A stretch of 64,000 bases of DNA from Flammula alnicola (GCA_015499995.1 JADNRV010000002.1:620001-684000), one strand, 5' to 3'; numbered from the stretch's first letter, positions 24,744 through 40,087 are shown. Numbers and translations: made by a program. The notes: generated from the sequence alone by a model not told the origin.

Positions 24744-25073
24744 AAGAGCAGTTTGGCATCCTCCGCCCGTACAAAATCGTTACCAACCGTAATAGTCTCT
24801 TTGGCCTGTATATTTTATACCTACCCACGTAAGAACGCTGGCAACATGACATTGACATTGAAGCTGTTCTCTGCGCGATAAAGGGGCTTTAGAATTTCGA
24901 TCTCGGTGGTTGGAGGATCTTGTGCTCTGGCGGCGATAAGTGCGGCGATCGGTACCAATTGGCAATACGATAATGACATAGGTAATTTCTTATCCACAGA
25001 TAAGCTTGGTGCTCTGTATAGTATATATTTTTCACCGACTTCCCCCACTGAACGTCATTGGACTATTGGCACT
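24744..25073. other. Intergenic, ITC1 3' end to AVT transporter
   Basis: 330 bases with no gene. It should contain the ITC1 3' UTR and the promoter and 5' UTR of the transporter. No clear signal was identified. Confidence 0.4.
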
Positions 25074-27452
25074 ATGCAATCGTCGCCGTTTATGTTTGGG
25101 TCGGCGTCCAGCGCGAGGTCAAGCGTCAGGGATGCCATCCAATCTTGTGAGCCCATGTCTTTTTTTAGTAAGTTTTCCGGTCACGACCTTGTTTGACGCG
25201 TTGCAGACAGGCGCGCGCAGTATCTTGTCGCGGGTTCAACTGTTGCGTCGGCGTCCGATAAGTCTGACTTGGAAGAAGATGACGAAGAAGCACTGCAGCA
25301 TACCCAACACTTTGGTTTTGACGAAGAAGAGGAGTGCGACTTGGAGGGTGAGGATATCTTGGACGTTACACCAAGGACGCGCGAGGACTCTTTCATTGGA
25401 CAAATACAATGGGACGAAGATTATGACGCTGGTCAACAGCCTATAGGGCAACAGCCTCGTTTAAGAAGAATTCCCCCACACCAAGGCCGGGATCCTCAAG
25501 TCGCGGTCACACCTCCACCTATTGCTGGTAGCCCTTCAGAACAGACACCACTGCTGAAGAAGAGAGTTTCTTTTTCTACTTTCCCTATTCCCCGTCGCGT
25601 TTCCAATGCATCCTTCCCCCCTCCAGCAAGTCTTGTATCTAGCGAATCCCTCTATCATACAATGCCGGTCCCTGCCTCGCGGCGGCGCTTTTCATCAGGG
25701 TCAGCAGTAAGCACGACGAATCTTATTCGAGGTGGCCAGAGCACTTATGGGCAAACTGTGGGCTTTCCATTTCTTCGGCCATGCTCAACATCCGACAGAC
25801 ATTAACACTTTTTGAATGCAGCTCTTCAACTCCATCGCTATCTTGCTTGGGATTGGAATGTTGTCGGAACCACTGGCTTTCGCATATTCTGGATGGGCAG
25901 TCGGGACGTGTCTGATTATCACTTATGGCTTTGTGTCATGCTACACGTGAGTACATCATCTCTTATTTCTCTGATTTGTTGACATAAGTATCCTAACATC
26001 CAGCGCGAAGATACTAGCTCGTGTAATTTTATCGGATCCTTGCATACGTTCGTATTCCGATATTGGAAGGAAAGCATTTGGACCGAGAGTTACGCCCTTC
26101 ATTAGTATAATGTTTTGTCTGGAGCTATTCACCGTTAGGTCAGTGTCTACCTAGATATTACCGCGTCGAAATTAATGCCCATTTCCCTCGCAGTGTAGTT
26201 CTGGTAACATTATACGGTGACTCCTTGCATTCACTGTTGCCTCACTATTCTTCGAATACCTTCAAGGCCTGGGGAACTTTATTGTAATTAATTCCACATC
26301 TCGTTCTGCCGTGTTTAATGTTCTTCGTTCTAGGCTCATACCCACCGTTTTCCTGCCACTTTCTCTTCTCTCTTATACCTCAATAATAGGGATAGTCTCA
26401 ACAATCCTTATGGTTGCCGTAATTTTCATAGACGGCTATAGCAAAAAGGAGGCACCAGGTAGTTTATGGAGCCCGGCTCACACCGAATTTGGAGTCGAGG
26501 GTTATCGTGAAGTAGGAGTCGCATTTGGTTTATTCATGGCTGGCGTGAGCGTCATTATTGAAGCCATCGAAACAGCACCTGAATGATCTTTATGCTAGTT
26601 CTCAGGCCATGCAGTAATTCCATCTCTAGCAAGAGATATGAACGATCCCTCCAAGTTTGATACGATGATTAATTGGGCCTTTGTGAGTTTTTGTACTCTA
26701 ACCTGCATCTCAGAGCTTTCTCACATGGTATGCCAGGTAGTTGCTACTTTGATATATACTGCGATCGGATACGCAGGGTATTTAATGTTCGGCAACCATG
26801 TCAGCGACGAGGTATGCTCAATAGGGATTTCTGCATTAGTAGTACTGTCCTGCTTACTGACGGTTTAATCTTAGATCAGTGTGGACCTTCTACGCACTTC
26901 GGGATACAACCCGCTTCTTAACCAGCTATGCCTCTGGATGCTTGTTCTCAGCCCTTTGTAAGCTCGCTCAAATTGCACTTCTGGCAGCGAAACTCAGTAG
27001 AATATTCAGGTCAAAATTCGCCCTAAACACACAGCCGGTTCGTATCAATAGTCTTCATTTTACAGTGAAAGAAACTAACACACGAACAGCTCAACGCGAC
27101 TATCGAGATTTTGCTAGGAATAGACACACCCATCTCGTCACCAGAGGACCTTGCAGATAAACCCGATGGTTTATCCATAGCGCCCGCAGGCTCGCATTTT
27201 GGCTGGAAACGAGTTTTAGCTGTTGTACAGCGTATCTTCCTTACGGGTCTGGCTGTCGTGGTTTCCATCTTAGTGCCTGAGTTTAGTTCTATGATGGCCA
27301 TCCTTGGTTCATTCTCGGCATTTTTGCTCTCTATCGTTGGACCCGTTATGGCCAAGGTGATGATTGAAGGAGTGTGTACATTCTTCGATGGACTAATTAT
27401 CATGACGGGTGTCGGAATGGCAGTCTGGGGAACTGTTGCAGCGTTCTTATAA
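25074..27452 (+). CDS. Vacuolar amino-acid transporter, AVT (SLC32/AAAP) family
   Basis: Eleven exons (25074-25146, 25207-25757, 25822-25946, 26004-26138, 26194-26283, 26334-26544, 26599-26682, 26737-26811, 26875-26957, 27010-27037 and 27090-27452), 605 residues, intact. A long acidic, Pro-rich cytosolic N-terminus (about 190 residues, with EQTPLLKKRVSF) precedes about 10-11 membrane segments beginning TLFNSIAILLGIGMLSEPLA, the hallmark of the family (FN..GxGxLxxPxA). GFSGHAVIPSLARDM and IGYAGYLMFG are also typical. It probably exchanges amino acids for protons at the vacuole and is closest in layout to yeast Avt1. Substrate unknown. Confidence 0.88.
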
Positions 27453-27597
27453 TATTTTAGGATTGATTTATGAGAATTTACGAGTTGGAACGACGCAGTC
27501 ACGAAATACACGTTTTTCTACATGACTTCAGGCTTTTATAACAGAGTGCGCGATGATCTTGGACAATTCTGAGGGTGGGGGTCAAAAGGAGTTCACG

Positions 27598-28467
27598 TTA
27601 TAACGAAATAATGAACGCACGGGGAAGCTTCACGCTTTCTTGGACAATTGTTGCTTCGATTTGATTGTCGGGGTTCGGGGGAATTGTTACTACAGATGTT
27701 GAGGAATCGACCGACCAGCCCAATTTTTGGATATATGAAGTGAGAGCGGGTCCTGTGAACGTACTGAGAATTGTTAAGGATGAAAGAAAGGAAATAATCC
27801 ATACCAGATAGGTTCAAGTAGGAACCCAGCCGTTCTGAGCTTATTCTGGTGAAAGTGGCTCTGACGGCACGAATGGCAACTGCCCTGACTGCATTCTCAA
27901 ATCCTGCAACTTCGACTGTATAATTATCCCTTAGAAGGGAGAGCTGGCTTGACCGGTATATCTCCCAGAACGATGGGAAGCGACAGCGGAATAGTAGGTT
28001 ATGTAAACCTTTAAGAATGGGCAAGATGGTAGGAAGTGGGTCAGGCTCGTCCAGTTGGCTGTTGATAGGACGTTCATCCAGCAGAGATATGCAGAGGTTA
28101 AAATCGGGTAGTGGGGAGGATGTGAGCGCTTTTATGAGAATATTGATGACTACGTCGGGATTATAGAGATCGGGGTTGAATTGATACCTGCAAACGCCAC
28201 GCGAATGAGATGGACGAAAGGGAGAATATATCTGAGTTACGCACAGCTTCAAGATGGCCAGGTTCGCCAAACAATCGTACTCCTCACTTCGAATTTGGTG
28301 GTAGAGGTAGTCCTCAAGGATTCCGACATTGGAGGGATTGTAACGGTCTGCAATAATTCGAATTTAACAAAGAGTTTCTGGGTAGGATGAAGTTACTGAC
28401 CAACACCCGAAACAAGATTTTCTATAAGCTCCGATCGCGTCGAAGGTGTTAACCACTCGGAAGTCAT
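27598..28467 (-). CDS. Translation initiation factor eIF3 subunit K
   Basis: Non-core PCI-type subunit of eIF3 that helps recruit mRNA to the 40S ribosome. Four exons (28467-28401, 28347-28245, 28187-27805 and 27752-27598) give 235 residues, the usual length. Characteristic blocks are DRYNPSNVGILEDYLYHQ, YDCLANLAILKLYQFNPD, ALTSSPLPDFNLCISLL and AVRAVAIRAVRATFTRISSE, then the C-terminal winged-helix segment KLGWSVDSSTSVVTIPPN. The start codon is 192 bases from the divergent SWD3 start. Confidence 0.93.
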
Positions 28468-28659
28468 GACACAGTATGAAGAGGTTAGCAAGAGGGAGTT
28501 CGGTGATTCAGTCAAGGCCAAACTTTTTTTGAGCACGTGGGCATCAGGCATACAACTTGATGGCCAAACACAGATCTCAGGCCGCTTCTCTCTCTCAAGA
28601 ATGTAAGAACGCGCTGCGCCCTATTTCATTCATACACCATACCCATCACTCTTCAAGAA
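28468..28659. promoter_or_regulatory. Divergent promoter eIF3k/SWD3
   Basis: A 192-base spacer between opposite start codons, holding AGCACGTGGGC (CACGTG E-box core, about 28534-28539). Shared control is inferred from the arrangement. Confidence 0.45.
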
Positions 28660-30022
<1,363 letters not shown>

Positions 30023-30140
30023 TATTAGTATACGTACAGGTATTCTACATCCCTAACCAGTGTAGGCATGCCAATTCCATTATTTCTGTCATGTCCGCTA
30101 GTCCGCAGCTTCCATTGCGGCGCCAGTGGAATCACTTTGG

Positions 30141-30150
30141 ATTCTCGAAG
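30141..30150 (+). promoter_or_regulatory. Heat-shock-element-like site before polyubiquitin
   Basis: ATTCTCGAAG fits nTTCnnGAAn, with a further GAA unit just downstream (GGAAC at 30156-30160). Polyubiquitin genes are commonly heat-induced. Function here is inferred. Confidence 0.4.
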
Positions 30151-30243
30151 ATTGTGGAACCTGTGCAACATCCGACACAGCATTGCATTGCTTTAGAGTC
30201 GAGTCACGACTCACTGGATGTGGGATTTCAATCTCCGCCGGGG

Positions 30244-30252
30244 TATATATAA
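30244..30252 (+). promoter_or_regulatory. UBI4: TATA box of the polyubiquitin gene
   Basis: TATATATAA lies about 60 bases before the start codon, the clearest TATA box in the window. It suits a strongly expressed, inducible gene. Confidence 0.6.
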
Positions 30253-30273
30253 GCAGTTGATTAGAACCCTTGA

Positions 30274-31558
<1,285 letters not shown>

Positions 31559-31666
31559 AGCTGCTTCGGCATTTTAAGTTGATGTTGGAGTGTCGGTGTG
31601 GCCTAGATCGCATTGCCTTTTGACTGTCAATACCTGTATTCATAACATCTGTACTGCAACAATATA

Positions 31667-32758
31667 TCATTCGTTAACATTGACTTCATCGTTGACTACT
31701 AAGTTGTCTATAGAGGCTTTGTGGCTTTTCCTTCTCCGCTTCCTTTTTGTCGATGATGATTTAAGGCTGACCAGTCGAGCAGATTCCTGGTTAAGTGATT
31801 CTCCTTCTTTCTCTTCACTATCGTCTGCTGATTCCTCGGCCTTCCTTTTAGCACCAACTGCTGCCTCTTGAGCCACCACGGAAACTTTCCTCTGAAGGCT
31901 CTTTTTTGGAATATCGGCAGGCTTTTTCTTTTTCACGCTGAGTGGGTTCGGCCCTTTTGGTCCTTTCCGCTTTTTTGGCTTATCCTCTTGAACTGCAGAG
32001 GTGCCCACCAACGCTAGATCAGGCGCAGTCGCATGAAGCCTTTGTTCTTCGGTCTATGCAAGGAAATTTGAGCCTCTGAGCTTAACTAGCTAAAGAAGAC
32101 AGACCGTTTCCTTTGCTCTAAGAGTGACATCACTAGGAGGCTCGAGAACCATAACAGAACGATTAATGTGGACGATGGGAGTAGCTGGGACAGAACGTAG
32201 TTTGACGCGGAGTGGATGCGATTGTGTCGCGACGACGTATCGGTGCTTGTTATGCTCGCCTAGATGCCAGATAAGTCGTTACGCGTAGGACAGGGTTGGC
32301 AAGGAAGTCACACCAATTACACTCTCCAAACATTCGTCTCCGGGTATGGCCTCGCGATGATTGCACTTCCTTCTCTCGAAAGTCTTTGCGAGATCAACAG
32401 CTGTTTGTTGTTCTTTTCCTTGCAGATACAGTTCGTGTATACAACATTGGGTGATCACTGAAGAACGGCTTCGCCGTTATAACATTCAATTTCCTGTTCC
32501 TGAAAATAACAGTAAACTGGCACCCACTTGGTTTCACCTCTCCTTGGAGAACGGTGTAAAGCTGTTTCACGAAATCAAGTTTTTGTGCTACTGCTGATTT
32601 GCACATTTCTGAATCGACTGCATGATGATTTTGTGAGTTTATTGAATAACGGTCCGGGGCAGACGCGTACCAAGAACTTGGTAAGGCTGCCGGAAACCGA
32701 ATGACATCGAATACAGATGCATGAGCTTGCGATACGCTTTGGCTCTTTTTTGACGCAT
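31667..32758 (-). CDS. UTP23: rRNA-processing protein UTP23
   Basis: Small-subunit processome factor with a degenerate PIN domain, acting in early pre-rRNA cleavage and snR30 release. Five exons (32758-32671, 32617-32528, 32457-32314, 32259-32105 and 32053-31667), 287 residues, intact. Features are MRQKRAKAYRKLMHLY at the N-terminus, YQVLVDSEMCKSA, VDLAKTFERRKCNHREA (the Cys/His zinc-binding site) and HKHRYVVATQ-type sequence (NKHRYVVATQSHPLR). The C-terminal tail has GPKGPNPLSVKKKK, a strong Utp23/Fcf1 signature. It overlaps no neighbour, and its start lies 154 bases from the divergent EMC7 start. Confidence 0.93.
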
Positions 32759-32912
32759 GGTAGTTGAGGATTAGATCTAGAAGGAGGTTAGTTATGTGGT
32801 CGACCAGGAGTGATTCGAGTGAATACACTCTTATTTGTTTCTGTTGATCAGAGCTGTCTGAATTTCCGTATGTAGCGCTCGAGACACCCGCTGCCAGGAC
32901 ACAGTTTCTTAC
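32759..32912. promoter_or_regulatory. Divergent promoter UTP23/EMC7
   Basis: Only 154 bases separate the two opposite start codons, the shortest divergent spacer in the window. No TATA box is seen. Confidence 0.45.
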
Positions 32913-33936
32913 ATGGCTCGGTCAATTCTCCTCTTGCAATCGATACTATGGTATGAACCCTATTTTCTATGAATTGACAAAGCTAACGGTCATCCCATAC
33001 TTTATTCAATCAGTGCCGCCACTCTAGCTCTTGCTCTCGATATATCGGGCAGGATAGCATGGAATGACTTGTGTCCAAGTCCTTATTTTCTTGCGTCATT
33101 CTCGTTTCAGCTTATCTGAAGTTTATATAGATACCACGACTCTCGGCCAAGCTAAAGCTTCATTAGACAATGGGGTCTTCACCGGTGGCGTTGTGCAAGA
33201 TGGGACGTTTACAATGTAAGGTTCTGTTTCTATAATCGAGTCCTCCTCTTCACAACAGACCACAGACCAGGCGTTTCCGATGGAACCCATATTCTATCTA
33301 TAATTTCTCATGATTACTCTTTTGACCAAGTACGGACGTTTTCTACTCTATTCGCATAAGGTTGCAAAGAGCCTGACAACATCTCTTCCAGTTGCGAGTA
33401 GATGTTAATAACTCGAACTCCTTAATTGAAGTCAGGCCTTATGTTGCTGGTACTCCGATGAATCCCCCTTCCTCTGTCCTCCTTTCATACCCTGTGCTGG
33501 TTACACCAAGGGAGAAATATGTGTATTTCGCCCCTCCCGAAAGCTTCAACCTTGCGGGCATGTTCTCCAACCCGATGATGCTTCTCATGATCGGTGGTGC
33601 AGGAATGGTATTGGCAATGCCATATCTTATTGTAAGGCCTGTTGTCGATATCTTGTTCATTTACTCACTCCCTTGTGCAGAAGAACCTAGACCCGGAAGC
33701 TCTTGAGGACTTCAAAGAACAACAAGGGAAATTGGGTGGGATACAGAGTGCTTTCCAAAGTGGAGATTTCAAATCTGGGTATGCAAACCACCCCTCATCC
33801 AAGTGTTTTAAAAAATTAAACCTGTTCCAGAATCTCTGCCATCATGGCGGCCGCTGATGAGCCGAATCCACCCGCACAGCTTAATAAAGGTGGAGGCACT
33901 ACGAAGGCACGAGTGAATAAGAAATCAAAGCGCTAG
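32913..33936 (+). CDS. EMC7: ER membrane protein complex subunit EMC7
   Basis: Lumenal beta-sandwich subunit of the EMC insertase. Seven exons (32913-32950, 33014-33070, 33111-33215, 33266-33329, 33392-33631, 33681-33778 and 33831-33936) give 235 residues. Visible are a signal peptide (MARSILLLQSILCAATLALA), DISGRIAWND, LGQAKASLDNGVFTGGV, ILSIISHDYSFDQLRVDV, and one C-terminal membrane helix (MMLLMIGGAGMVLAMPYLI) with a basic cytosolic tail. The donor of intron 2 (TT|GTGTCC) is the weakest junction. It keeps frame, but a different junction plus a lost base is conceivable. Confidence 0.88.
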
Positions 33937-34039
33937 CGGCTCGTTGACAAGTTGTCGTATCTACACACTCTATCATATCACTTGATTACTCGCTTTGGCA
34001 ATTCAGCATACAAATACATGGAGGTATGGTATACAAATA

Positions 34040-34670
34040 TCATGACACGAGCGAAGGAAATTTAGACGTTTCCTGAGTTGTGGAACATGCTGGAGCCAGT
34101 TCCCCAATGTCAGCAGGATATTGAAGGGCGCGGCGTAGGACACCATTACTGGTTTTCAAATTCCAATGAGCAGCTGAAATATGATGAGCTGAGATGTACA
34201 TTACCGATGCTTAAACTGTGCTAATGCTGCTTGTGCAGATTTACGGTCCGCGTGAGATGCAGTCATGGAACTGAGCAGAAGAGTTAGGGCAACGTGCGGC
34301 AGATAACAATGAAATTGCACCAGAGGGCGTACTGGTCGTCGCTAGTCGTCTCGATGATAAACATGGTGTCGTTCCTTGTTCCAGCTTCATCTGCTATGGC
34401 CGCACCAGGCGCTTCTTCTAGTTTGAGACCTGTAACCGACAGACTTTCGGAGATACTTTGCACTGTTGGTTGAGTGGAGCTCCGATCGTAGTTCAGAACG
34501 AGCACATGTTCATCAGGATGGTTGGGCAGAAGAGAAAGAGGTGAATCGTCTGCATAGTGATATTGTATTATGGGATGCACCAGGTTGTTCGATAGCGCGC
34601 CAACAGGCAAGTTAGACAAGGGGGATTGAGCAAGGAGGACATAGAATGGTGGATTGGACTGAGCAGACAT
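34040..34670 (-). CDS. Small unrecognised protein with a MITE at its 5' end
   Basis: Three exons (34670-34333, 34270-34205 and 34148-34040), 170 residues in phase. The N-terminus is NPPFYVLLAQSPLSNLPVG, then an HYADDSPLSLLPNHPDEHVLVL block, an acidic stretch, and a C-terminal helix (RKSAQAALAQFKHRNGVLRRAL). No signal peptide or membrane segment is seen. The family is not recognised; the HYADD..LLP.HPDEHVLV block looks constrained. Its start codon lies 4 bases from the edge of a MITE, so promoter and 5' UTR must include or cross that element. Confidence 0.6.
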
Positions 34671-34674
34671 GATA

Positions 34675-34948
34675 CTGTACTATTTCGACCGATCGTTCAC
34701 GCCCTGTGATGCGTGACGCCAATAGTTCACTTGCATCGGTGTTCATAACCAGCAGTGATGCGTGACTAGACAAATTTTGTGAGCAAAATGTTCACAAATT
34801 AGCGCGAAGCGCCCAAAAAAAAAATTTACCTGCAACTTTCAATTTCGGCGACGTTCACAGGCCCTTGTGATGCGTGACGAATTGCATATTTGTTCAGTTC
34901 ACGACCCCCTGTGATGCGTGACGTGAACGATCGGTCGAAATAGTACAG
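34675..34948. mobile_element. MITE with 27-bp terminal inverted repeats and TA target duplication
   Basis: Perfect inverted repeats at 34675-34701 and 34922-34948 (outer end CTGTACTATTTCGACCGATC) are flanked on both sides by TA (34673-34674 and 34949-34950), the target duplication of Tc1/mariner-type elements. The 274-bp body has no coding capacity. It contains GTGATGCGTGAC four times in one orientation (34706, 34755, 34867 and 34911), three of them preceded within about 15 bases by GTTCAC. It also has a run of ten A (34815-34824) and a central imperfect palindrome (34770-34800). Family identity is inferred from the TA duplication only. Confidence 0.85.
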
Positions 34949-34950
34949 TA

Positions 34951-35311
34951 GTCACGATGGGCGGAGTGTGATGCCTAAGGCCTAAATAGTCAAGTGAGTT
35001 GAAGGTTGTGACTCTTTCCAACTTCGCAAAGCATTTGCCAAAGTTGATGAATACCGGTGAGCACCCAGCATAAACTCTATCTGTATTTCGATTGACTGGC
35101 CGGCCTGTGTATTTTTTTGTAGATGTGTTATCCATTTGTGGGTTCAACGTGGGGACTGGATGGTTTCGTAGCAACGCGTTCAGTTATGGCAACACTCGGC
35201 GGCGCGACCTGAACTATAAGATCTAAGTCGCGTCTAACTAACCATTCATCTCGGAGCTTTGCTCACTTCCTCTCTTTACATCCACGTTCCTTTTACCCCT
35301 TATCTTTCGCC
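34951..35311. other. Intergenic, MITE to PR-1 gene
   Basis: About 360 bases without a gene. It should hold the promoter and 5' UTR of the PR-1-like gene. No distinct motif was identified. Confidence 0.35.
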
Positions 35312-36649
35312 ATGGCTCGACTTGCCCTATTTTTTTCTTTAGGCCTCGCTCTTTATTCTTTACCCAGCGCCCTCGCAGGTCCCGCGTGTGCCAGAAAGTA
35401 TTACAAGGCAGTAGATTGTGTTTCAAAATGCCAGTCCAGGTGGGGTTGGACTGGAAGCATGATGAACACCGACCCTTGGGGTTCTGTTGTTCAAAAAACA
35501 GACACGACAAAAAACTGGGACGCTGTTATCGCCCAAGCGTGTGGTGTAACCGTGTACGTGTTCTAAACTTGTTCTCCAGACAGTTGCTGACGAATTGTCA
35601 ATCAGGACATCCACTGAAGCATCAACCAGCTCAGCGAGCACAGCATCCCCGACAGAAACTGTCATTCCGCCGGTCGTTGCTGCCGCACCCACCCCTACGC
35701 TTCCAGCGCCTGTAGCTGTTTCGCCAACCTCGATCTCGCCATTTGTATCTTCTGCGTCCGCAGTATCTTCTTCGTCCATATCATCTTCAAGATCTTCGTC
35801 TTCATTGTCCCTTCCCTCTGTTCGAACCCTTGGCCTCGTTGCCTCCACCCGGTCAATATCTCCTAACACCCCACGCCCAACTACTGCCGGAGTAACAACA
35901 CCGAAACCTGTTACTGCGACCAGGGAAGCCCAACCTACGACTATTGTAGTCAACACTCCTCCTCCCAGCGGTGGAAGTGGAAGTACCTCGAGCGCTGATA
36001 TCCAAGCTTACCTTGAGGGACACAACTCTGTCAGGGCTCAGCATGGTGCTACATCACTTACTTGGAGCGACAACTTAGCCAGCAAGGCACAAGAGTGGGC
36101 CAATAACTGTGTCTTCCAGCACTCTGGTGGTCAACTTGGGCCTTTCGGAGGTTTGTCTAGACTCATCATCTTCTGAACCTCTGACTTAAACGAGGTGCTG
36201 TCCTTAGAAAACTTGGCTGCTGGCACAGGCTCTAGCTACGGTATCGCAACCGCCATCAAGTCCTGGACCGATGAAGTTTGTAAGTGAAATGACCTTTAGC
36301 AACAAAACATTGGGCCAATGATATTTTTAGCCCAATACGATCCCAACAACCAGGTGCCATCTCATTTCACACAAGTCGTTTGGAAGGGCACGACTCAGGT
36401 CGGATGTGCTGTTCAAAGCTGTAGTGGTATCTTTGCCGCTAGCTTTGGGGTATGTTTAGCCATGATACAATGTAAATGTAAATTTAAGCTCATTGGCCTT
36501 AATTTTGTAACACAGCCTGCGAAATTTTTCGTATGCGAATACTCTCCTCAGGGCAATATCATCGGAGAATTTGCGTAAGTTTGTTTTTCAACACTATCTA
36601 TGGAGGAGTGCTCATGTCTGTTCTTCTCAGTCAAAACGTCCAAGTCTAA
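35312..36649 (+). CDS. Secreted CAP-domain protein (PR-1/PRY-like)
   Basis: Six exons (35312-35553, 35606-36150, 36208-36279, 36331-36449, 36516-36574 and 36631-36649), 351 residues. A signal peptide (MARLALFFSLGLALYSLPSA) is followed by a small Cys-containing N-terminal segment (residues 23-80), a Ser/Thr/Pro-rich linker of about 120 residues likely to be O-glycosylated, and a C-terminal CAP domain: YLEGHNSVRAQHG, LTWSDNLASKAQEWAN, FGENLAAG, SHFTQVVWKGTTQVGCAV and FFVCEYSPQGN. The CAP cavity residues (the two His and two Glu of the family) are present. Fungal relatives bind or export sterols and fatty acids; that role is by homology. Confidence 0.9.
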
Positions 36650-37173
36650 GGTCATCGCCTACTCAACATTCTAATTCTCTTTCCCTCTTCAACTACCGGA
36701 ATCCTTACGCAATGCTGGTCTCGTGCGCATGAAGCGAATAGCATCTGGATGTCAATCCCTCAATAGTTTTTTTTTTTTGTCCCATTCATCTGTAGTTCTC
36801 AGTAGCAGCTCTCCAACCCGCAATACCCACTCATTCGAAATCAATGTTTGTCTTACCCTTCGTGTATTACTAGCTACTAGTAGGTCCTCTGTCGATTTAC
36901 GTCGCAGCTGGAATGACCTCTGTAACGAATTCAATAATAATAAAAATTGATACAAGTGTAAGAAGGGCAGTGCGAAGGGATTCGGTATCTCATGTCTACT
37001 AGTACCGAACTTGAACTATGTCAGTCAGTTGGTAATACTTGGTATTCTGATTCAGGGGGCGGTGGCAGTGTCGATATTTGCAAACCGACGGAAGAACAAA
37101 TAAACACATGCGGACTCGAATGGCAAGTTGAACTTGAAATGTCCTTCTTGCGCGCTTGAGCGCTTGAGCCTTC
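36650..37173. other. Intergenic, PR-1 3' end to DLT1
   Basis: 524 bases without a gene, including a T10 run near 36769-36778 and AATAATAATAAAAATT near 36932-36948, which fits a fungal polyadenylation region. Confidence 0.4.
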
Positions 37174-38270
37174 ATGCTCTCACCTCGGGTGCTGAGGACA
37201 TTATCTGAAGCCACTTATGTGTTCCTCGTTCTCATCACCGTAGTGGCTACGGGGTTATCATGTGCCGCCCTTCTCTCTCAGGCCGTGCGCACTTCCCCAG
37301 CACAGTCATGGACGAATAACTTCAATACACTCATGATTGGGGCATCGTATATCGTCGTGGTGAGTTCGCTCGCCCCTCAACTAATCTCTTATAATTGACC
37401 TCCTTTTTCCGTGCATAATTTAAATGAAAGTTCGCTGTTTCCCTTTCGTTCTGCATAAAGCGTAGGGTTGCTGTTCGACTCAAACTGCAGCGGATTTCGA
37501 AGACTTACCGAACGATTGGACGGGACGACCTACATGATGTCCGTCTCTTTATTCATTCAGACTCGGTCTGCGGAAGCTTATTCGCTAATACCCGCTGTTA
37601 TTTCTCTTCAGACCGTCCACAAATACGTTTCGCAAGAGTTCATTCGCGCCTGCCTGATCTCGTATGAGTCGTTGCCGAAGAATGTTTATCACGAGGGTTG
37701 GGGTAGGCCAGGTAAGTAAACACGCACTTCAACCTCAATGATGTCACTTCGATCCTTAAAAATTATACGTGACATTCTGCGTAGGTACGAAATACAGTGG
37801 AATTCAATTTAGGGGTGCCCTCCTCGACACGATTCCGCACATCGGTATGTAACAAATCAGCGAGGTTTTAATTCGTTACACAACTAAGATCGAATTTGCC
37901 ACGCAGACGGACTCGCACACGTCGTTATACCCCTTCATCCCAAGTTGAAACCGCACGCACGCATGCTACATCATTTCCGGTTTCTTAACCCGCTACTGTC
38001 GAAGGATGAAGATGGAATTTCGCCGCTCCACTATTATGACTCTGCTATTCAACTTGCGCGAAATTCGGCCCGAGTCCTTACAGAGGAGGAGTTTGAGATA
38101 GGCATGAATGCGGCGTATCAGATCGAAAAGAGGTCTGTGTTCATGTTCTTGTGGAGGTTTCAGGTGACTGAACGTCCACCGTATTTATTGTCCTCAGCTT
38201 AAATGACTGCCGTCTTGAAATGTTGGAGTCAGACTCTGCGACTCAGCTTAATGATCAGTCACCGAAATGA
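37174..38270 (+). CDS. DLT1: Defect-at-low-temperature protein 1
   Basis: Fungus-specific membrane protein; the yeast mutant grows poorly in the cold, and its biochemical role is unknown. Six exons (37174-37359, 37431-37538, 37612-37711, 37785-37844, 37907-38132 and 38198-38270), 250 residues, intact. There are two N-terminal membrane segments (ATYVFLVLITVVATGLSCAAL and the one ending in YIVVFAVSLSFCI), then the family blocks RRVAVRLKLQRISKTYRTI, FIRACLISYESLPKN, EGWGRPG, PHARMLHHFRFLNPLL and LHYYDSAIQLARNSAR. Intron 1 ends in AAG (37430). It converges with CBR1, with 148 bases between stops. Confidence 0.9.
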
Positions 38271-38418
38271 CATCTTGCATCTCTGAATCTGTGATATACG
38301 TTTGGGATGCTACTACTAATACCAAACATGTTGGCTTGATATGAATTTAATTCATCTACGCCTTCTCACGTCTATACCATCTCATGCTGGGTGTAACTTT
38401 ACATTACCGGTCGTAGAT

Positions 38419-39809
<1,391 letters not shown>

Positions 39810-40087
39810 TTTATAACAAGTGGTTCGACCTGAGGTCGGAATATCCCTGAACTCTTGGAACTCGGCCCAGAGTATGGAACAGAGTAGTTTACAGAGTACA
39901 AAATCACAGTACTACTTGCTCTACAGACTCGAGTAGTATATGTTCTTTACCCGTGGCGTGGGTGTATATGTTCACCGAGGATTTTACCTTTGGTTGATAA
40001 TATGAGCACGTGTTTGGTTCACTTCCCTCTTCTCTCCTTACTCTTACTCTCTTCTTCATTTTTCGCTCGTTCACGCTGGTCGTGGAC
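39810..40087. promoter_or_regulatory. Divergent promoter CBR1/dual-specificity phosphatase
   Basis: 278 bases between opposite start codons, with TATATG motifs (39936-39942 and 39965-39971) and a C/T-rich tract before the phosphatase start. Confidence 0.4.
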
